Below are positions 17,398-26,957 of a stretch of 64,000 bases of DNA, in pieces; the first letter of the stretch is position 1, and every line of letters begins with the position of its first letter. Source of the DNA: JACMJL01 sp963791805. Its GTDB lineage: Bacteria; Bacillota; Clostridia; Clostridiales; Clostridiaceae. Position numbers and translations under genes: made by a program. Where the stretch lies: NCBI GenBank assembly GCA_963791805.1, contig CAWBTU010000006.1:1302001-1366000 (forward strand), given 5' to 3'. The notes under the pieces are model-generated. The model was not told the origin of the DNA, searched no databases, and saw only the letters and a list, made by a program, of their open reading frames with translations.

Positions 17398-18213
17398 ATG
17401 GAATTAACAAAAGTTTTAGAAAGTGTAAATTTTATTAAGCCAAAATTAAAAGAAATGCCCGAAATAGCTATAATTCTTGGTTCGGGCCTTGGAGATATGG
17501 CAGATAGTGTTGAAGATAAGGTAATAATAAAATACTCGGAGGTTCCAAACTTACCTGTGTCAACTGTTAAAGGGCATGCAGGTCAATTTGTTTTTGGAAG
17601 ACTTAAAGGCAAGAATGTAGTTATGATGCAAGGCAGATTTCACTACTATGAAGGTTATAATATAGATAGCCTTTCATTACCTATTTATATACTTAAGAAT
17701 TTAGGGGTAGCAAAGATTATTGTGACCAATGCAGCAGGTGGAGTAAATACAGATTTTAAGCCTGGAGACTTAATGCTGATTAAGGACCATATTAATTTTG
17801 CTGCAAACAATCCGCTAATAGGAAAGAATGATGAAAATATTGGACCAAGGTTTCCAGATATGTCTGAGGCTTATGATAGAGATTTAATAGAAATTGCAAA
17901 AAAGGTAGCTAAGGAAGCAAAATTAGCTATTCAAGAAGGCACTTATTTTTGGTTTACTGGACCTAATTATGAGACCCCTGCAGAAATAAAAATGGTAAGA
18001 ATCCTTGGGGGAGATGCAGTTGGAATGTCAACAGTTCCTGAGGTTATAGCTGCAAAACATTGTGGACTTAAAGTTCTAGGAATATCTTGCATTACCAATA
18101 TGGCAGCTGGTATACTTGATAAGCCATTAAACCATAATGAAGTAATAGAAACATCAAATTTAGTAAAAGATAATTTTGTAACTTTAATTAATTCTATAGT
18201 AGAAAAGATTTAA
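17398..18213 (+). CDS. punA: Purine nucleoside phosphorylase
   Basis: Trimeric PNP cleaving (deoxy)guanosine/inosine with phosphate. Recognisable: phosphate-binding ILGSGLGDM near residue 25, MMQGRFHYYEGY, VTNAAGGVN, the FTGPNYETPAEIKM signature, and VGMSTVPEVIAA with GISCITNMAAG. 271 residues, typical. AGAGGAGG ribosome site. Upstream of pdp, forming a nucleoside-salvage pair. Confidence 0.95.
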   Translation: MELTKVLESVNFIKPKLKEMPEIAIILGSGLGDMADSVEDKVIIKYSEVPNLPVSTVKGHAGQFVFGRLKGKNVVMMQGRFHYYEGYNIDSLSLPIYILKNLGVAKIIVTNAAGGVNTDFKPGDLMLIKDHINFAANNPLIGKNDENIGPRFPDMSEAYDRDLIEIAKKVAKEAKLAIQEGTYFWFTGPNYETPAEIKMVRILGGDAVGMSTVPEVIAAKHCGLKVLGISCITNMAAGILDKPLNHNEVIETSNLVKDNFVTLINSIVEKI

Positions 18214-18294
18214 TTAAATTTGAAGTAATATAAATCATTTAAGATTTAGACAAAATTAATAAACAAAAAATAAAAAACATAGGAGGAATCGGAA

Positions 18295-19601
18295 ATGAGA
18301 ATGTATGACTTAATACTTAAAAAAAGAAATGGTGAAGAATTATCCACCGCAGAAATCAATTACTTAATCGAGAATTATTCAAAGGGACTAATACCTGATT
18401 ATCAAGTTTCTGCTCTTATGATGGCAATTTACTTTAAAAAAATGAATAGTAGAGAAACTGCAGATTTAACTATGGCAATGGTTAATTCAGGAGATGTGTT
18501 AGATTTATCAAATATTGAGGGTATCAAAGTAGACAAGCATAGCACTGGAGGGGTTGGAGATACAACTACCTTAGTTCTTGCTCCCATGGTTGCGTCACTT
18601 GGAATTCCAGTGGCAAAAATGTCTGGAAGAGGACTTGGACACACAGGTGGTACCATAGACAAACTTGAAAGTTTTAAAGGCTTTTCAGTGGAAATGAGCG
18701 AAGAAAAGTTTATTAATAATGTAAATACTATTAAAATTGTAGTTGGCGGTCAAACAGGAGAACTTGCGCCTGCTGACAAAAAGTTGTATGCACTAAGAGA
18801 TGTTACGGCTACTGTTGATAATATTTCACTTATGGCATCTAGCATAATGAGTAAGAAAATTGCTTCTGGTGCTGATGCAATAGTACTTGATGTAAAAGTT
18901 GGAGATGGGGCTTTTATGAAGACTCATGAAGAAGCTAGGGAATTAGCTAAAGAAATGGTTGCAATAGGGAAAAATTTAGGAAAACAAACAGTAGCTATTA
19001 TATCAGACATGGATCAACCACTTGGATTTGCAATAGGAAATGCTCTTGAAGTTAAGGAAGCAATCGATACGCTAAAAGGAAAAGGACCAAAAGACTTGTT
19101 GGAGCTTTGTTTAACTTTAGGAAGCAACATGGTTGTACTTGCAAAAAAGCAAAGGACACAGAAGAAGCAAGAAAAATGCTTGTGGAAAGTATTGAAAACG
19201 GCAAAGCCTTAGCTAAACTAAAGGAATTTGTCACAGCACAAGGTGGAGATGAAACTTGTATAGACCATACTGATGCTTTTCCAAAGGCAGAGTATATTTT
19301 CCCAGTTTTATGTCCTCAAGATGGGTATGTTGCAAAAATCCATACTGAAAATATAGGTATCATTGCTATGGAACTTGGAGCTGGAAGAGCTACAAAAGAA
19401 GACACAATAGATTTAGCTGTTGGTATTGTGTTAAACAAAAAGAGAGGAGACAGGGTCGAAAAAGGTGATGTTCTTGCCTATGTTCATGCAAATGATGAGC
19501 CAAAGGGTGAGAAAGCTGCTATAGATATTTTAAGAAACTATTTTGTAAGTGCGACTTATGATGAAAAAATTCCATTAATTTATGATGTTATAGAAAATTA
19601 A
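18295..19601 (+). pseudogene. pdp: Pyrimidine-nucleoside phosphorylase, one frameshift
   Basis: Phosphorolysis of uridine, thymidine and deoxyuridine. Domains are readable throughout: KHSTGGVGD phosphate motif, KMSGRGLGHTGGT, then the C-terminal PYNP domain (GAGRATKEDTIDLAVGIVLN). The frame breaks at 19142-19149: GCA AAA AAG CAA should be GCA AAA AAA GCA, i.e. one A missing from an A7 run. The remaining A AAA AAG is in the correct phase for a classical -1 slippery heptamer, so some full-length product is conceivable. Otherwise a homopolymer sequencing error is equally likely. Full length would be about 435 residues. Confidence 0.85.
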
Positions 19602-19720
19602 ATAATTTAACATATGTTTTCATAATCTACCAAGAATTTTTTAACGAAACCTGTGATAAAATTTAAGGTTTGTGGGAAAATATCAGCATAAGGTAGGCAA
19701 TAGTAGAGAGGAGAAAACAT

Positions 19721-20887
19721 ATGAGTAAAAAAATGAAAAGCTTACTAAGTTGCTTTATGATGATACTATTTTTTGTTAGTTTTTCTAATATTCAAGTTAA
19801 GGCTGAAGGTTCAGATATTAAAATTGAAGCTAAAGCTGCAATACTGGTTGAACCTGTTTCAGGAAATGTAATTTTTGAGAAGAACGCTCATGAAAAGCTT
19901 GCACCTGCTTCTGTAACCAAAATTATGACTATGTTATTAACCATGGAAGCTATCGACTCAGGTAAAATTAAACTTAGTGATAAGGTTACTATAAGTGAAA
20001 ATGCAAAAAAAATGGGTGGAAGCTCCATGATACTTGATACCGGTGAAGTTCGTACTGTTGAAGAACTTTTAAAGGGAATAGCAATTGCGTCTGGAAACGA
20101 TGCTGCGGTTGCTATGTCTGAGTATCTTGCTGGTAGTGAGGAATCCTTTGTTAATCTAATGAATCAACGAGCTGCCTCTTTAGAGATGAAGGATACATCT
20201 TTTAGAAATTCTACTGGACTTAGTGCACCAGGGCACCAAACAAGTGCTTATGATATTATGATTATGTCTAGAGAGCTACTAAAACATCCTACAATTTTAA
20301 AGTATTCAGGGACTTATATGGAAACAATTACAGAAGGTAGAAAAACACCTATAGGTCTAGTAAATCATAATAAGCTTGTAAGATTTTTTAAAGGTTGTGA
20401 TGGACTTAAAACAGGGTTCACTAATGAAGCTAAATATTGTATATCAGCTACTGCTACAAGGGATGGAGTTAGAATGCTATCGGTAGTTATGGGATCAGAA
20501 ACCTTTAAAGTTAGAAACCGAGAAGCAAGCATGCTTCTAAACTATGGGTTTTCTAAATATGAAGCTAAAAAACTAATTTCTAAAGATGCTGAGGTAGAAA
20601 AAATTGTTTTAGGCAAAAAAACAGATAAATATTTTATAGCCAAAGCTGCCGAAGACTTAAGTGTTACCTTTGAAAAAGGTAAAAATGTTAAGATAACTAA
20701 GAAGTGTATGGTAGATGATATAAAGAAAGAAATCAAAAAAGGTGACAGAGTAGGCTACTGTGAAGTTTATATTGATGGAAAACCTGTTGGAAAAGTAACT
20801 TTATATAGTGATAGAGATATTAAAAAACCAGGGTTTTGGCACAAATTCAAAACTAATATGAGTGATTTGTTTGATAATTCCATATAA
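19721..20887 (+). CDS. dacF: D-alanyl-D-alanine carboxypeptidase DacF-type
   Basis: Low-molecular-weight penicillin-binding protein trimming peptidoglycan stem peptides, exported by an N-terminal signal (LLSCFMMILFFVSFSNIQVKA). Catalytic SxxK is S64-VTK67, SGN is in IASGNDAAV near 127, and KTG in GLKTGFTNEAK. A C-terminal PBP5-C domain and an amphipathic end (FWHKFKTNMSDLFDNS) follow. 388 residues. Location before scpAB and after the nucleoside genes matches clostridial dacF. Confidence 0.9.
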   Translation: MSKKMKSLLSCFMMILFFVSFSNIQVKAEGSDIKIEAKAAILVEPVSGNVIFEKNAHEKLAPASVTKIMTMLLTMEAIDSGKIKLSDKVTISENAKKMGGSSMILDTGEVRTVEELLKGIAIASGNDAAVAMSEYLAGSEESFVNLMNQRAASLEMKDTSFRNSTGLSAPGHQTSAYDIMIMSRELLKHPTILKYSGTYMETITEGRKTPIGLVNHNKLVRFFKGCDGLKTGFTNEAKYCISATATRDGVRMLSVVMGSETFKVRNREASMLLNYGFSKYEAKKLISKDAEVEKIVLGKKTDKYFIAKAAEDLSVTFEKGKNVKITKKCMVDDIKKEIKKGDRVGYCEVYIDGKPVGKVTLYSDRDIKKPGFWHKFKTNMSDLFDNSI

Positions 20888-20897
20888 ATACTTTATG

Positions 20898-20927
20898 CCC
20901 AAAAAGTTTATGCTTTTTGGGTATTTT
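20898..20927 (+). terminator. Terminator after dacF
   Basis: CCCAAAAAG / CTTTTTGGG, 6-nt loop, then TATTTTC. Confidence 0.8.
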
Positions 20928-20980
20928 CGTTGTATAATGAGTTTGACGAATAATTTTTAAGGATATGTGGGAGAGAGTTT

Positions 20981-21724
20981 ATGCCGTTAAATGTAAAAAC
21001 CTTAAATTTCGAAGGACCTTTTGATTTGCTTCTTCATTTAATTAAAAAAAATGAAATGGATATATATAATATTAAAATATATGAGATTACAAGGCAGTAC
21101 CTAGACTATTTAGATGAATTAAAAGAAATGGATCTAGAAATCACTTCAGAATTTATAGTAACAGCTGCAACATTAATTGAAATTAAATCTAAAATGCTTC
21201 TTCCAAAAGAGAAAAAAGATTCAGAGGATGAAAATGAAGAAGATCCGAGAAAAGAATTAGTGCAGAAACTAATAGAATACAAAAAATTTAAGATTATTTC
21301 TGAATACTTGAAAGAACGAGAAGTTGGCTTAATGTTTGCTAAAAAGCCTGAGACAGTTCAGGAAAATGAATATGATTTTAAAGAAATATTTAAAGATGTT
21401 ACAATGATTCAACTCCTACAAATGTACAATGAATTAATGGATAGATTCAGAAGTAAATTAAATACTGAGAATGTAATTCAAAAGCTTATTCCCTTGGATG
21501 CTTTTAAGATAGAGGACAAAATGATATTTTTGAAAGAGACACTTCTTCTTAATGAGAAAATTAGATTTGCAATAATTGCAAAAGAATGTTCCTCTAAAAT
21601 AGAAATAGTAGTTACTTTTTTGGCTATGCTTGAATTGATGAAACTAAAAGAAATAAAAGTCATTCAGCATGATAATTTTAAAGAAATCTATATTGAGAGG
21701 ATAGTTGACGATGAAGAAAGATAG
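20981..21724 (+). CDS. scpA: Segregation and condensation protein A
   Basis: Kleisin subunit of the SMC-ScpAB complex. N-terminal FEGPFDLLLHLIKKNEMDIYNI is the diagnostic SMC-neck-binding start; the acidic linker (KKDSEDENEEDPRKELV) and C-terminal winged helix (about 180-247) follow. 247 residues. The last 14 bp overlap scpB, indicating translational coupling. Confidence 0.95.
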   Translation: MPLNVKTLNFEGPFDLLLHLIKKNEMDIYNIKIYEITRQYLDYLDELKEMDLEITSEFIVTAATLIEIKSKMLLPKEKKDSEDENEEDPRKELVQKLIEYKKFKIISEYLKEREVGLMFAKKPETVQENEYDFKEIFKDVTMIQLLQMYNELMDRFRSKLNTENVIQKLIPLDAFKIEDKMIFLKETLLLNEKIRFAIIAKECSSKIEIVVTFLAMLELMKLKEIKVIQHDNFKEIYIERIVDDEER

Positions 21725-22346
21725 TTTTAATCAAGTTGAGTTTGAAGGTATTTCACAGAGTCAAGCATATTTTTCTATACTTGAATCACTTCTATTTATA
21801 AGTGGAGAGGCAATAAAACTTAAAGATATAGCTGCAATTATTGAGGGTAGTGAAGAATTTACTGAAAATCTTCTTAAAGAACTTATGTTAAGATACGAAG
21901 CAGAAGAAAGAGGAATAAGATTAATTTGTGCTAATGATGGTTACCAACTAGTTACTAAACCCAAAAATAGCAACTATGTTCAAAAACTTTTAAAGAGCAA
22001 TATAAGACAATCCTTATCTCAAGCTGCACTAGAAACTCTAGCAATTGTATCTTATCGTCAACCTGTAACAAGGATTGATATAGATGAAATAAGGGGAGTT
22101 AAAAGTGATAGTGCTGTATCTACTTTAGTAGAAAAGGGCTTGATAAAAGAATGTGGAAGAATGGAGGTTGCAGGGAGGCCAATTCTATACAAGACCACAG
22201 AAGAGTTTTTGAAAAACTTTGGATTAAGTACATTGAGTGAAATGCCTTCACTTGAGAATATATTAGATGGAATGTCAAAAGATGAAATATTTGAAGAATT
22301 AGAATTAGAAGAAATTCAGTCCTTAGAGGAAAAAAGCGTAACTTAA
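21711..22346 (+). CDS. scpB: Segregation and condensation protein B
   Basis: Winged-helix dimer binding ScpA. Conserved LESLLFISGEAI near the start and SQAALETLAIVSYRQPVTRIDI...GVKSDSAVSTLVEKGLI in the second winged helix. ATG 21711 overlaps the end of scpA; an in-frame start at 21705 is possible. About 211 residues with an acidic C-terminal tail. Confidence 0.93.
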   Translation: MKKDSFNQVEFEGISQSQAYFSILESLLFISGEAIKLKDIAAIIEGSEEFTENLLKELMLRYEAEERGIRLICANDGYQLVTKPKNSNYVQKLLKSNIRQSLSQAALETLAIVSYRQPVTRIDIDEIRGVKSDSAVSTLVEKGLIKECGRMEVAGRPILYKTTEEFLKNFGLSTLSEMPSLENILDGMSKDEIFEELELEEIQSLEEKSVT

Positions 22347-22377
22347 AAAATATATAAATTACTATAGCAATTGGAGA

Positions 22378-22474
22378 ACATGATATTTTAAGAAATGAGA
22401 AATTTAGAGAGCTTAAAAGGTTATACTCTTTTTAAGAAGGACTAAATATAAATTTTCTACTTAAAATATCATGT
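22378..22474. repeat. Long nested inverted repeat between convergent genes
   Basis: ACATGATATTTTAAG (22378-22392) is exactly complementary to CTTAAAATATCATGT (22460-22474), and pairing continues inward (GAAATTTA with TAAATTTTC). A second inner stem (CTTAAAA / TTTTAAG) lies in the loop. It lies between scpB (+) and ytfJ (-). It could be a bidirectional terminator, a structured RNA or a palindromic miniature element. The rest of the 22347-22556 interval is empty. Confidence 0.6.
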
Positions 22475-22556
22475 TTATTTAAATATAACAACTATATGTA
22501 TTAACATAATGATTTTAGTTTAATTATCTATACACTTACCATAAAATTAAAATAGA

Positions 22557-22970
22557 TTAAGCTTCGTTTTGAGGTACATCTTCATTTTTATGAGCTTTAG
22601 ATTTACCTAATCCTTTTATCATTTCAATTATTTGAGGAACAGTGTCCACAACTCTGTCAACTGTATTATCTTGGTCACAGGAAAGTAATCTAATATTTTC
22701 ATTTTTTAGGACTAAAAATGCTACTGGTCTAATAGTGACACCTGCACCAGAACCTCCACCAAAGGGGTACTTTACTCCTGTAATACCATTTTGTTTTGGT
22801 GCAAATTCAGTTCCACCAGAGGCAAAACCAAAAGTTACCTTAGAGATTGGTATTATTGTTGAACCATCTTTGGATTCTACCGCATCGCCTACTATTGTGT
22901 TAACATCCACCATATCTTTTATGTTTTCTAAAGTACTTCTCATTAAATTATCGATTGGATGATTTTCCAT
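22557..22970 (-). CDS. ytfJ: GerW/YtfJ family sporulation protein
   Basis: 137 residues. The family hallmark DGSTIIPISKVTFGFASGG is present, followed by a glycine-rich GGGSGAGVTIRPVAFLV segment. Spore-associated protein required for germination-related functions in Bacillus. The N-terminus MENHPIDNLMRSTLENIKDM is standard. AAGGACGGTG ribosome site. Followed on the same strand by no gene; cotranscribed with the DUF2953 gene upstream (23 bp gap). Confidence 0.88.
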   Translation of the reverse strand: MENHPIDNLMRSTLENIKDMVDVNTIVGDAVESKDGSTIIPISKVTFGFASGGTEFAPKQNGITGVKYPFGGGSGAGVTIRPVAFLVLKNENIRLLSCDQDNTVDRVVDTVPQIIEMIKGLGKSKAHKNEDVPQNEA

Positions 22971-22993
22971 ATAAAAACACCGTCCTTTTCAAA

Positions 22994-23551
22994 TTAAATA
23001 GTTGTTGAATTGGAAAGTTCAACACTCTTTTCCATTTTGTAGTTTTTGTGCAACAAATGAAATATGTAAATAGCTTTTGCAATACTAATGGAAATTATAC
23101 ATTTTAAATTAAGTTTGTAAGTAATTTTTTCAAAATCTGGATTTAGGTTAACCTGAAATTTAGGAATATTAAAAAAAAGCTGTAAAGTATGATAAAGCAA
23201 TGGATATATTGCAGAAAAAAGGCCGTAAGAAAGACCTGTTAGTGCAGCATCTTCAAAACCAAACTTTAAGTCCATATTAAATTTAATTTTTGGCTTATGT
23301 TTATTGTTTATAAGTGTAAAGCAGATGTTTTTTAAGTTTAAAAATTCATAAGTGTTATTGGATTTCTTTTTAGTTTCAGAAACTGAAGCTTTTGTTTTTT
23401 GGTGAGAAGTATTTTGTTTATTCAAGTTAATCTTTTTTGAATAAAGAAAAACACTAGTTTCACTTTGATTTAAGTGAATTCTCAACTTAATTGGAATAGG
23501 GATAAAAGCAATAATCAATATAATTAATAGAACAATAAGAAATATTTTCAT
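22994..23551 (-). CDS. DUF2953 domain-containing protein
   Basis: About 185 residues. One N-terminal membrane segment (IFLIVLLIILIIAFIPIPI), then a domain with FGFEDAALTGLSYGLFSAIY and a strand-rich end typical of DUF2953, a family regularly next to ytfJ and scpAB in clostridia. ATG 23551 with GGAGGT 10 bp upstream on the minus strand. Function unknown; sporulation association is inferred from the neighbourhood. Confidence 0.75.
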   Translation of the reverse strand: MKIFLIVLLIILIIAFIPIPIKLRIHLNQSETSVFLYSKKINLNKQNTSHQKTKASVSETKKKSNNTYEFLNLKNICFTLINNKHKPKIKFNMDLKFGFEDAALTGLSYGLFSAIYPLLYHTLQLFFNIPKFQVNLNPDFEKITYKLNLKCIISISIAKAIYIFHLLHKNYKMEKSVELSNSTTI

Positions 23552-23693
23552 TACAAAATCTACCTCCAATTTGAAAACATTATTAGTATAACCACATTTT
23601 TCATATTTATTAGGTTTTTTCTTTTTATTTCGGAAAAAATTAACTGTTTAATAAAATACATTAATGAAGAAAATACTATAAGAATGAGGTGAT

Positions 23694-24806
23694 GTGGTGA
23701 AAAGATTTAGTCTTGTATCATTAATAATAACTCTGATGATATTCATGAATTATATATTTAATACTCAAACAGTAAAAGGAGAAGATATTTATGTTGATGC
23801 TAAATGTGCTATAGCTATGGACTGTAATTCGAAAATAGTACTATTTGAAAAAAACTCAGAAGCTATTGTTTCAATAGCAAGTACTACAAAAATAATGACT
23901 GTAATGACAGCAATAAAGTATGGAAATTTAGATAGAAAAGTTGAAATTTCGTCAAGAGCAGCTGGAGTTAGAGGTTCTACTGTAGGCTATAAAAAAGGAG
24001 AAAGTGTTTCAGTAAAGGAATTGTTATTTGGTTTAATGCTTAGGTCTGGTAATGATGCTGCAATTGCTATTGCAGAGGGTGTGAGTGGTTCTGTTGATGA
24101 ATTTGTAAAACTAATGAACGAATATGCTGTGGAGCTTGGCTTGAGTAATTCTCATTTTGAAGTTCCACATGGTTTAGATCAAGAAGGACATTACTCTACT
24201 GCATATGATTTGGCCTTAATCACTACAAAAGCAAAAGAAAACAAACTTTTCAATGAAATAGTTAATTCTAAAGATGTAGATGCAAAGCAATATAGTTTTA
24301 CACGGAACTATCATAATATAAATAAAATACTATGGTTAATTCCAGAAGCAGATGGTGTAAAAACCGGCTATACAGGAGATGCAGGAAAATGTCTTGTAAC
24401 TTCAGTGAAAGTTCAAGGCAGAAGTGTGATTATCGTAGTATTAAATTGCACAGGAAGATGGAAAGAAACTAAAAAAATATACGATTATGTCTGTAAGAAT
24501 TATGAATACAAAAAGTTTTATTCAAAAGGTGATGTTATTTCTGAAATAGAAGTGGCAGGCGGAAGGAACAGGGTGAAACTTGCTTGTAGTAAGGATATAG
24601 ACCTTCCAATAAAAAATGCATCTGATATTCAGATTAAATATATTCCACCAGAGAAGGTATATGCACCTGTAAAAATTGGAGATAGAATTGGTAGTTTATG
24701 TGCATACGAGAATGGAAAAGTACTTTATGATGAAAGTTTAGAATCAATAGAAGATTCCTCAGAAAGAAGAAAAATTAAAAAATTTTTTCTAAGAAAGAGC
24801 TCCTGA
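23694..24806 (+). CDS. D-alanyl-D-alanine carboxypeptidase (second copy, divergent from ytfJ operon)
   Basis: Secreted serine-type D,D-carboxypeptidase: signal peptide (LVSLIITLMIFMNYIF), SxxK in SIASTTKIM, SGN in LRSGNDAAIAIAEG, KTG in DGVKTGYTGDAGK, and a basic C-terminus (RRKIKKFFLRKSS). 370 residues. It differs from dacF in the N-terminus and tail; in clostridia this position is occupied by a sporulation-associated paralogue. Start GTG 23694 or 23697 behind GAGGTGAT. Terminator overlaps the stop. Confidence 0.85.
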   Translation: MVKRFSLVSLIITLMIFMNYIFNTQTVKGEDIYVDAKCAIAMDCNSKIVLFEKNSEAIVSIASTTKIMTVMTAIKYGNLDRKVEISSRAAGVRGSTVGYKKGESVSVKELLFGLMLRSGNDAAIAIAEGVSGSVDEFVKLMNEYAVELGLSNSHFEVPHGLDQEGHYSTAYDLALITTKAKENKLFNEIVNSKDVDAKQYSFTRNYHNINKILWLIPEADGVKTGYTGDAGKCLVTSVKVQGRSVIIVVLNCTGRWKETKKIYDYVCKNYEYKKFYSKGDVISEIEVAGGRNRVKLACSKDIDLPIKNASDIQIKYIPPEKVYAPVKIGDRIGSLCAYENGKVLYDESLESIEDSSERRKIKKFFLRKSS

Positions 24807-24829
24807 GAAATACAGGAACTCTTTTTTTT
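24796..24829 (+). terminator. Terminator of the carboxypeptidase gene
   Basis: AGAGCTCCTG / CAGGAACTCT with a 7-nt loop, then eight T. Confidence 0.85.
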
Positions 24830-24928
24830 CTTAAGAGTAACAAAATACTAGTTATTAAATACTTTAGTATTAAGGTAATTATTTATATTTTTTCAAATCA
24901 ATTTATGGAATTTAGTGGGGAGGTTTCT

Positions 24929-24981
24929 ATGAACTATGAAAAGCAGGATTGTATAGATGCTGGAAGTGAATATTGTCCTTG
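24929..24981 (+). pseudogene. 5' part of the split Fe-S/FAD reductase gene
   Basis: GGGGAGG precedes ATG 24929, which opens MNYEKQDCIDAGSEYCPC. In the present arrangement the frame enters the inserted element and stops after LKLR (TAA near 25000). The Cys-rich sequence continues in frame at 34471 as CPCHLSETGDCILCSQL, so these 17 codons and the segment 34471-35409 once formed one gene of about 327 codons. A good ribosome site and start are retained here only, so the downstream part has lost its translation start. Confidence 0.85.
24974..24981 (+). other. attL: left junction of the integrated element
   Basis: TGTCCTTG is shared with 34471-34478. To its right the inserted arm contains TGAAACTGCG (24987-24996), which mirrors CGCTGTTTCA at the other junction. 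The dyad centre falls on the first TG of the shared octamer, the expected central dinucleotide of a serine integrase. Confidence 0.8.
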
Positions 24982-25010
24982 TAATCTGAAACTGCGATAA
25001 CTGTATTTTT

Positions 25011-26609
25011 TTAAGTATAGAATACTTGTATTAAATTTTTATCACCATCCCACAAAGCATTAGAAACAATACTTTTAATAATGGTTCGCTTTAGCTTAAT
25101 ATTTTTAATAGCTTCAAATTGTGAATAAGGTGTATTAAATGCACTTAAAAGCATACTTGAATTAGCTAACGCATTTTTAAAATCTGGTTCATTTTTTTTT
25201 GAAGATAGCATTTTATTTTGTAATTCCAAAATCTCAATATGTTTTTTTTCAATTTCAGTAAAAATATATTTTGCAACCTGATCATTTTTGTTTAAGGACA
25301 ATTGCTTAATTAAATTGTCTATAATAGATTTCTTTTCAAGTATATCATTTTCAATAGATTGAGATGTACCTTCTAAAGGATTACTATGAATTTCATTTTC
25401 TATTAATTTATGAAGCTCCTCAATTAGCAATTCCTTATTGTAAGACGAAAGCTCTTTTAGCACTAATCGATCTAATATATCTACTCGGATATTTTTATTA
25501 TTACATTTTTTATCCAAAGAATTGTTTTTGTTTCCACATGAGTAATAATCATATCTTATATTTTCATTAGTCTTTGAAATATGACCTTGTTTAATTATCA
25601 TGTTTGAGTTACATTTAGAACATTTTAAAATACCAGCTAGTAAAGCATTAGTATCACCAGTACCTAGCCGAGGAAGCTTTTTATTTTTGTTACTATTTAA
25701 AACTTGTTGAACTTCCAGCCACATATCTGTTTCAATAATACCAGGATGATTTCCAATTGCAGCAATCCATTCTTTAATATCTCTTTCTGTTACTATATTC
25801 TTAGTTTTGTTATAGGTAAGATATCCATTTCCATTAGGTTTCCCAAAGACATTCATGCCTATATTTATGAGATAATTTTCAGCCTCCACAGAAGATTTAA
25901 CATACAAAGGATTAGATAGAAGTTTTCTTACTTGCATAGTAGCAAGTACACCACCGTTTTTACCTTTTATACCTAAAAAATTTAAATAGATTACAACTTG
26001 ATTAATAGAATGTAATTCAAGATATTTACTAAATATGATTCTAACAATATCTAATTCAGCCGCTATAGGTTTTAGATGCATAAGGGATTTTTCTTTTAAC
26101 TCCTCATCAAAATAAACTACACGTTCAGCATAATATCCTAAAGGCTCTTGTCCCCCAAGCCATCTTCCAGTTTTGGCAAGTTGTAGCATGTTATCTTTAA
26201 CACGCTCTGCTATTGTTTCTCTCTCAAGTTGTGCAAAAACGCTTGAAATATAAATCATAGCTCGCCCCATAGGATTTGTTGTATCGAATTGCTCTTTTAT
26301 AGAAATAAAGTCAACCTTATTAGATTGTAGAACCTCCAAAGTGGAAGAAAAATCAGCAACATTCCTGCTAATTCTATCTAGTCTGTAACAGATTAGTACA
26401 TTTATTTTTTTATTTTTAATGTCTTTAATTAATTCCTTAAACTTTGGTCTATTTATATTACCTCCAGAATAGCCTTCATCCTCATAGATAAGAAATTCTT
26501 CAACATCAAGATGAATTTGTGCATATTCTTTGCATAAGTTTATTTGATTCTCAATTGATTCTCCTTTTCCTGTAAAAATACTTTTTCTACTATATATGGC
26601 TGCTATCAT
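25011..26609 (-). CDS. Large serine recombinase
   Basis: 532 residues. N-terminal resolvase domain with catalytic Ser10 in IYSRKS and the CYRLDRISRN segment. Recombinase domain (about 165-290). Zinc ribbon (CSKCNSNMI ... YYSCGNK ... CNNKNIR, about 325-380), then a coiled-coil region (about 415-475) that controls direction in this family. It catalyses site-specific integration and, with a directionality factor, excision. Start ATG 26609 behind AGGAGG; the upstream in-frame TTG is inside that spacing. Its stop lies 30 bp from attL, the usual position. Confidence 0.93.
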   Translation of the reverse strand: MIAAIYSRKSIFTGKGESIENQINLCKEYAQIHLDVEEFLIYEDEGYSGGNINRPKFKELIKDIKNKKINVLICYRLDRISRNVADFSSTLEVLQSNKVDFISIKEQFDTTNPMGRAMIYISSVFAQLERETIAERVKDNMLQLAKTGRWLGGQEPLGYYAERVVYFDEELKEKSLMHLKPIAAELDIVRIIFSKYLELHSINQVVIYLNFLGIKGKNGGVLATMQVRKLLSNPLYVKSSVEAENYLINIGMNVFGKPNGNGYLTYNKTKNIVTERDIKEWIAAIGNHPGIIETDMWLEVQQVLNSNKNKKLPRLGTGDTNALLAGILKCSKCNSNMIIKQGHISKTNENIRYDYYSCGNKNNSLDKKCNNKNIRVDILDRLVLKELSSYNKELLIEELHKLIENEIHSNPLEGTSQSIENDILEKKSIIDNLIKQLSLNKNDQVAKYIFTEIEKKHIEILELQNKMLSSKKNEPDFKNALANSSMLLSAFNTPYSQFEAIKNIKLKRTIIKSIVSNALWDGDKNLIQVFYT

Positions 26610-26801
26610 TTTCAAACCTCCTAAAAAGAAAGTTTATATTAATTAGTAATTTATTTATGAATATAATAAAGTTATATTTTACTATTTATCAAAAAATGAT
26701 ATTGCTAGGAATAAATTGTAATGAAAAATTAATTATAAAAGTTGTAGCAAAAAGGAAAATTTCGAATATAATAGTGCTAGATATTAAAAAGGAGCTATGA
26801 A

Positions 26802-26957
26802 ATGGTTCAAGAAAAAGATATTAAAGTTATAACTATTGGTGAAATTTCCACAGAAAATAAAAGAGGTTTTGCAAAGGCGCTAGCAAGAGCCTTAATGTCT
26901 GAATACGGAAAAGAAACATGCAAAAAAGTTTTAGAAGGACTGAAAGATATACAGTGA
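26802..26957 (+). CDS. 51-aa protein next to the recombinase, divergent
   Basis: AAGGAGCTATGA precedes ATG 26802. The product MVQEKDIKVITIGEIS...KRGFAKALARALM...YGKETCKKVLEGLKDIQ is basic and helical in its second half. Too short for an ordinary annotation but with good codon use and ribosome site. Its place beside the recombinase makes it a candidate regulator or recombination directionality factor; that role is a guess. Confidence 0.55.
   Translation: MVQEKDIKVITIGEISTENKRGFAKALARALMSEYGKETCKKVLEGLKDIQ

Noticed and set aside
19107..19601. A separate 164-residue gene downstream of pdp
   Set aside because: Its sequence is the C-terminal domain of pyrimidine-nucleoside phosphorylase, continuing after a one-base frameshift.
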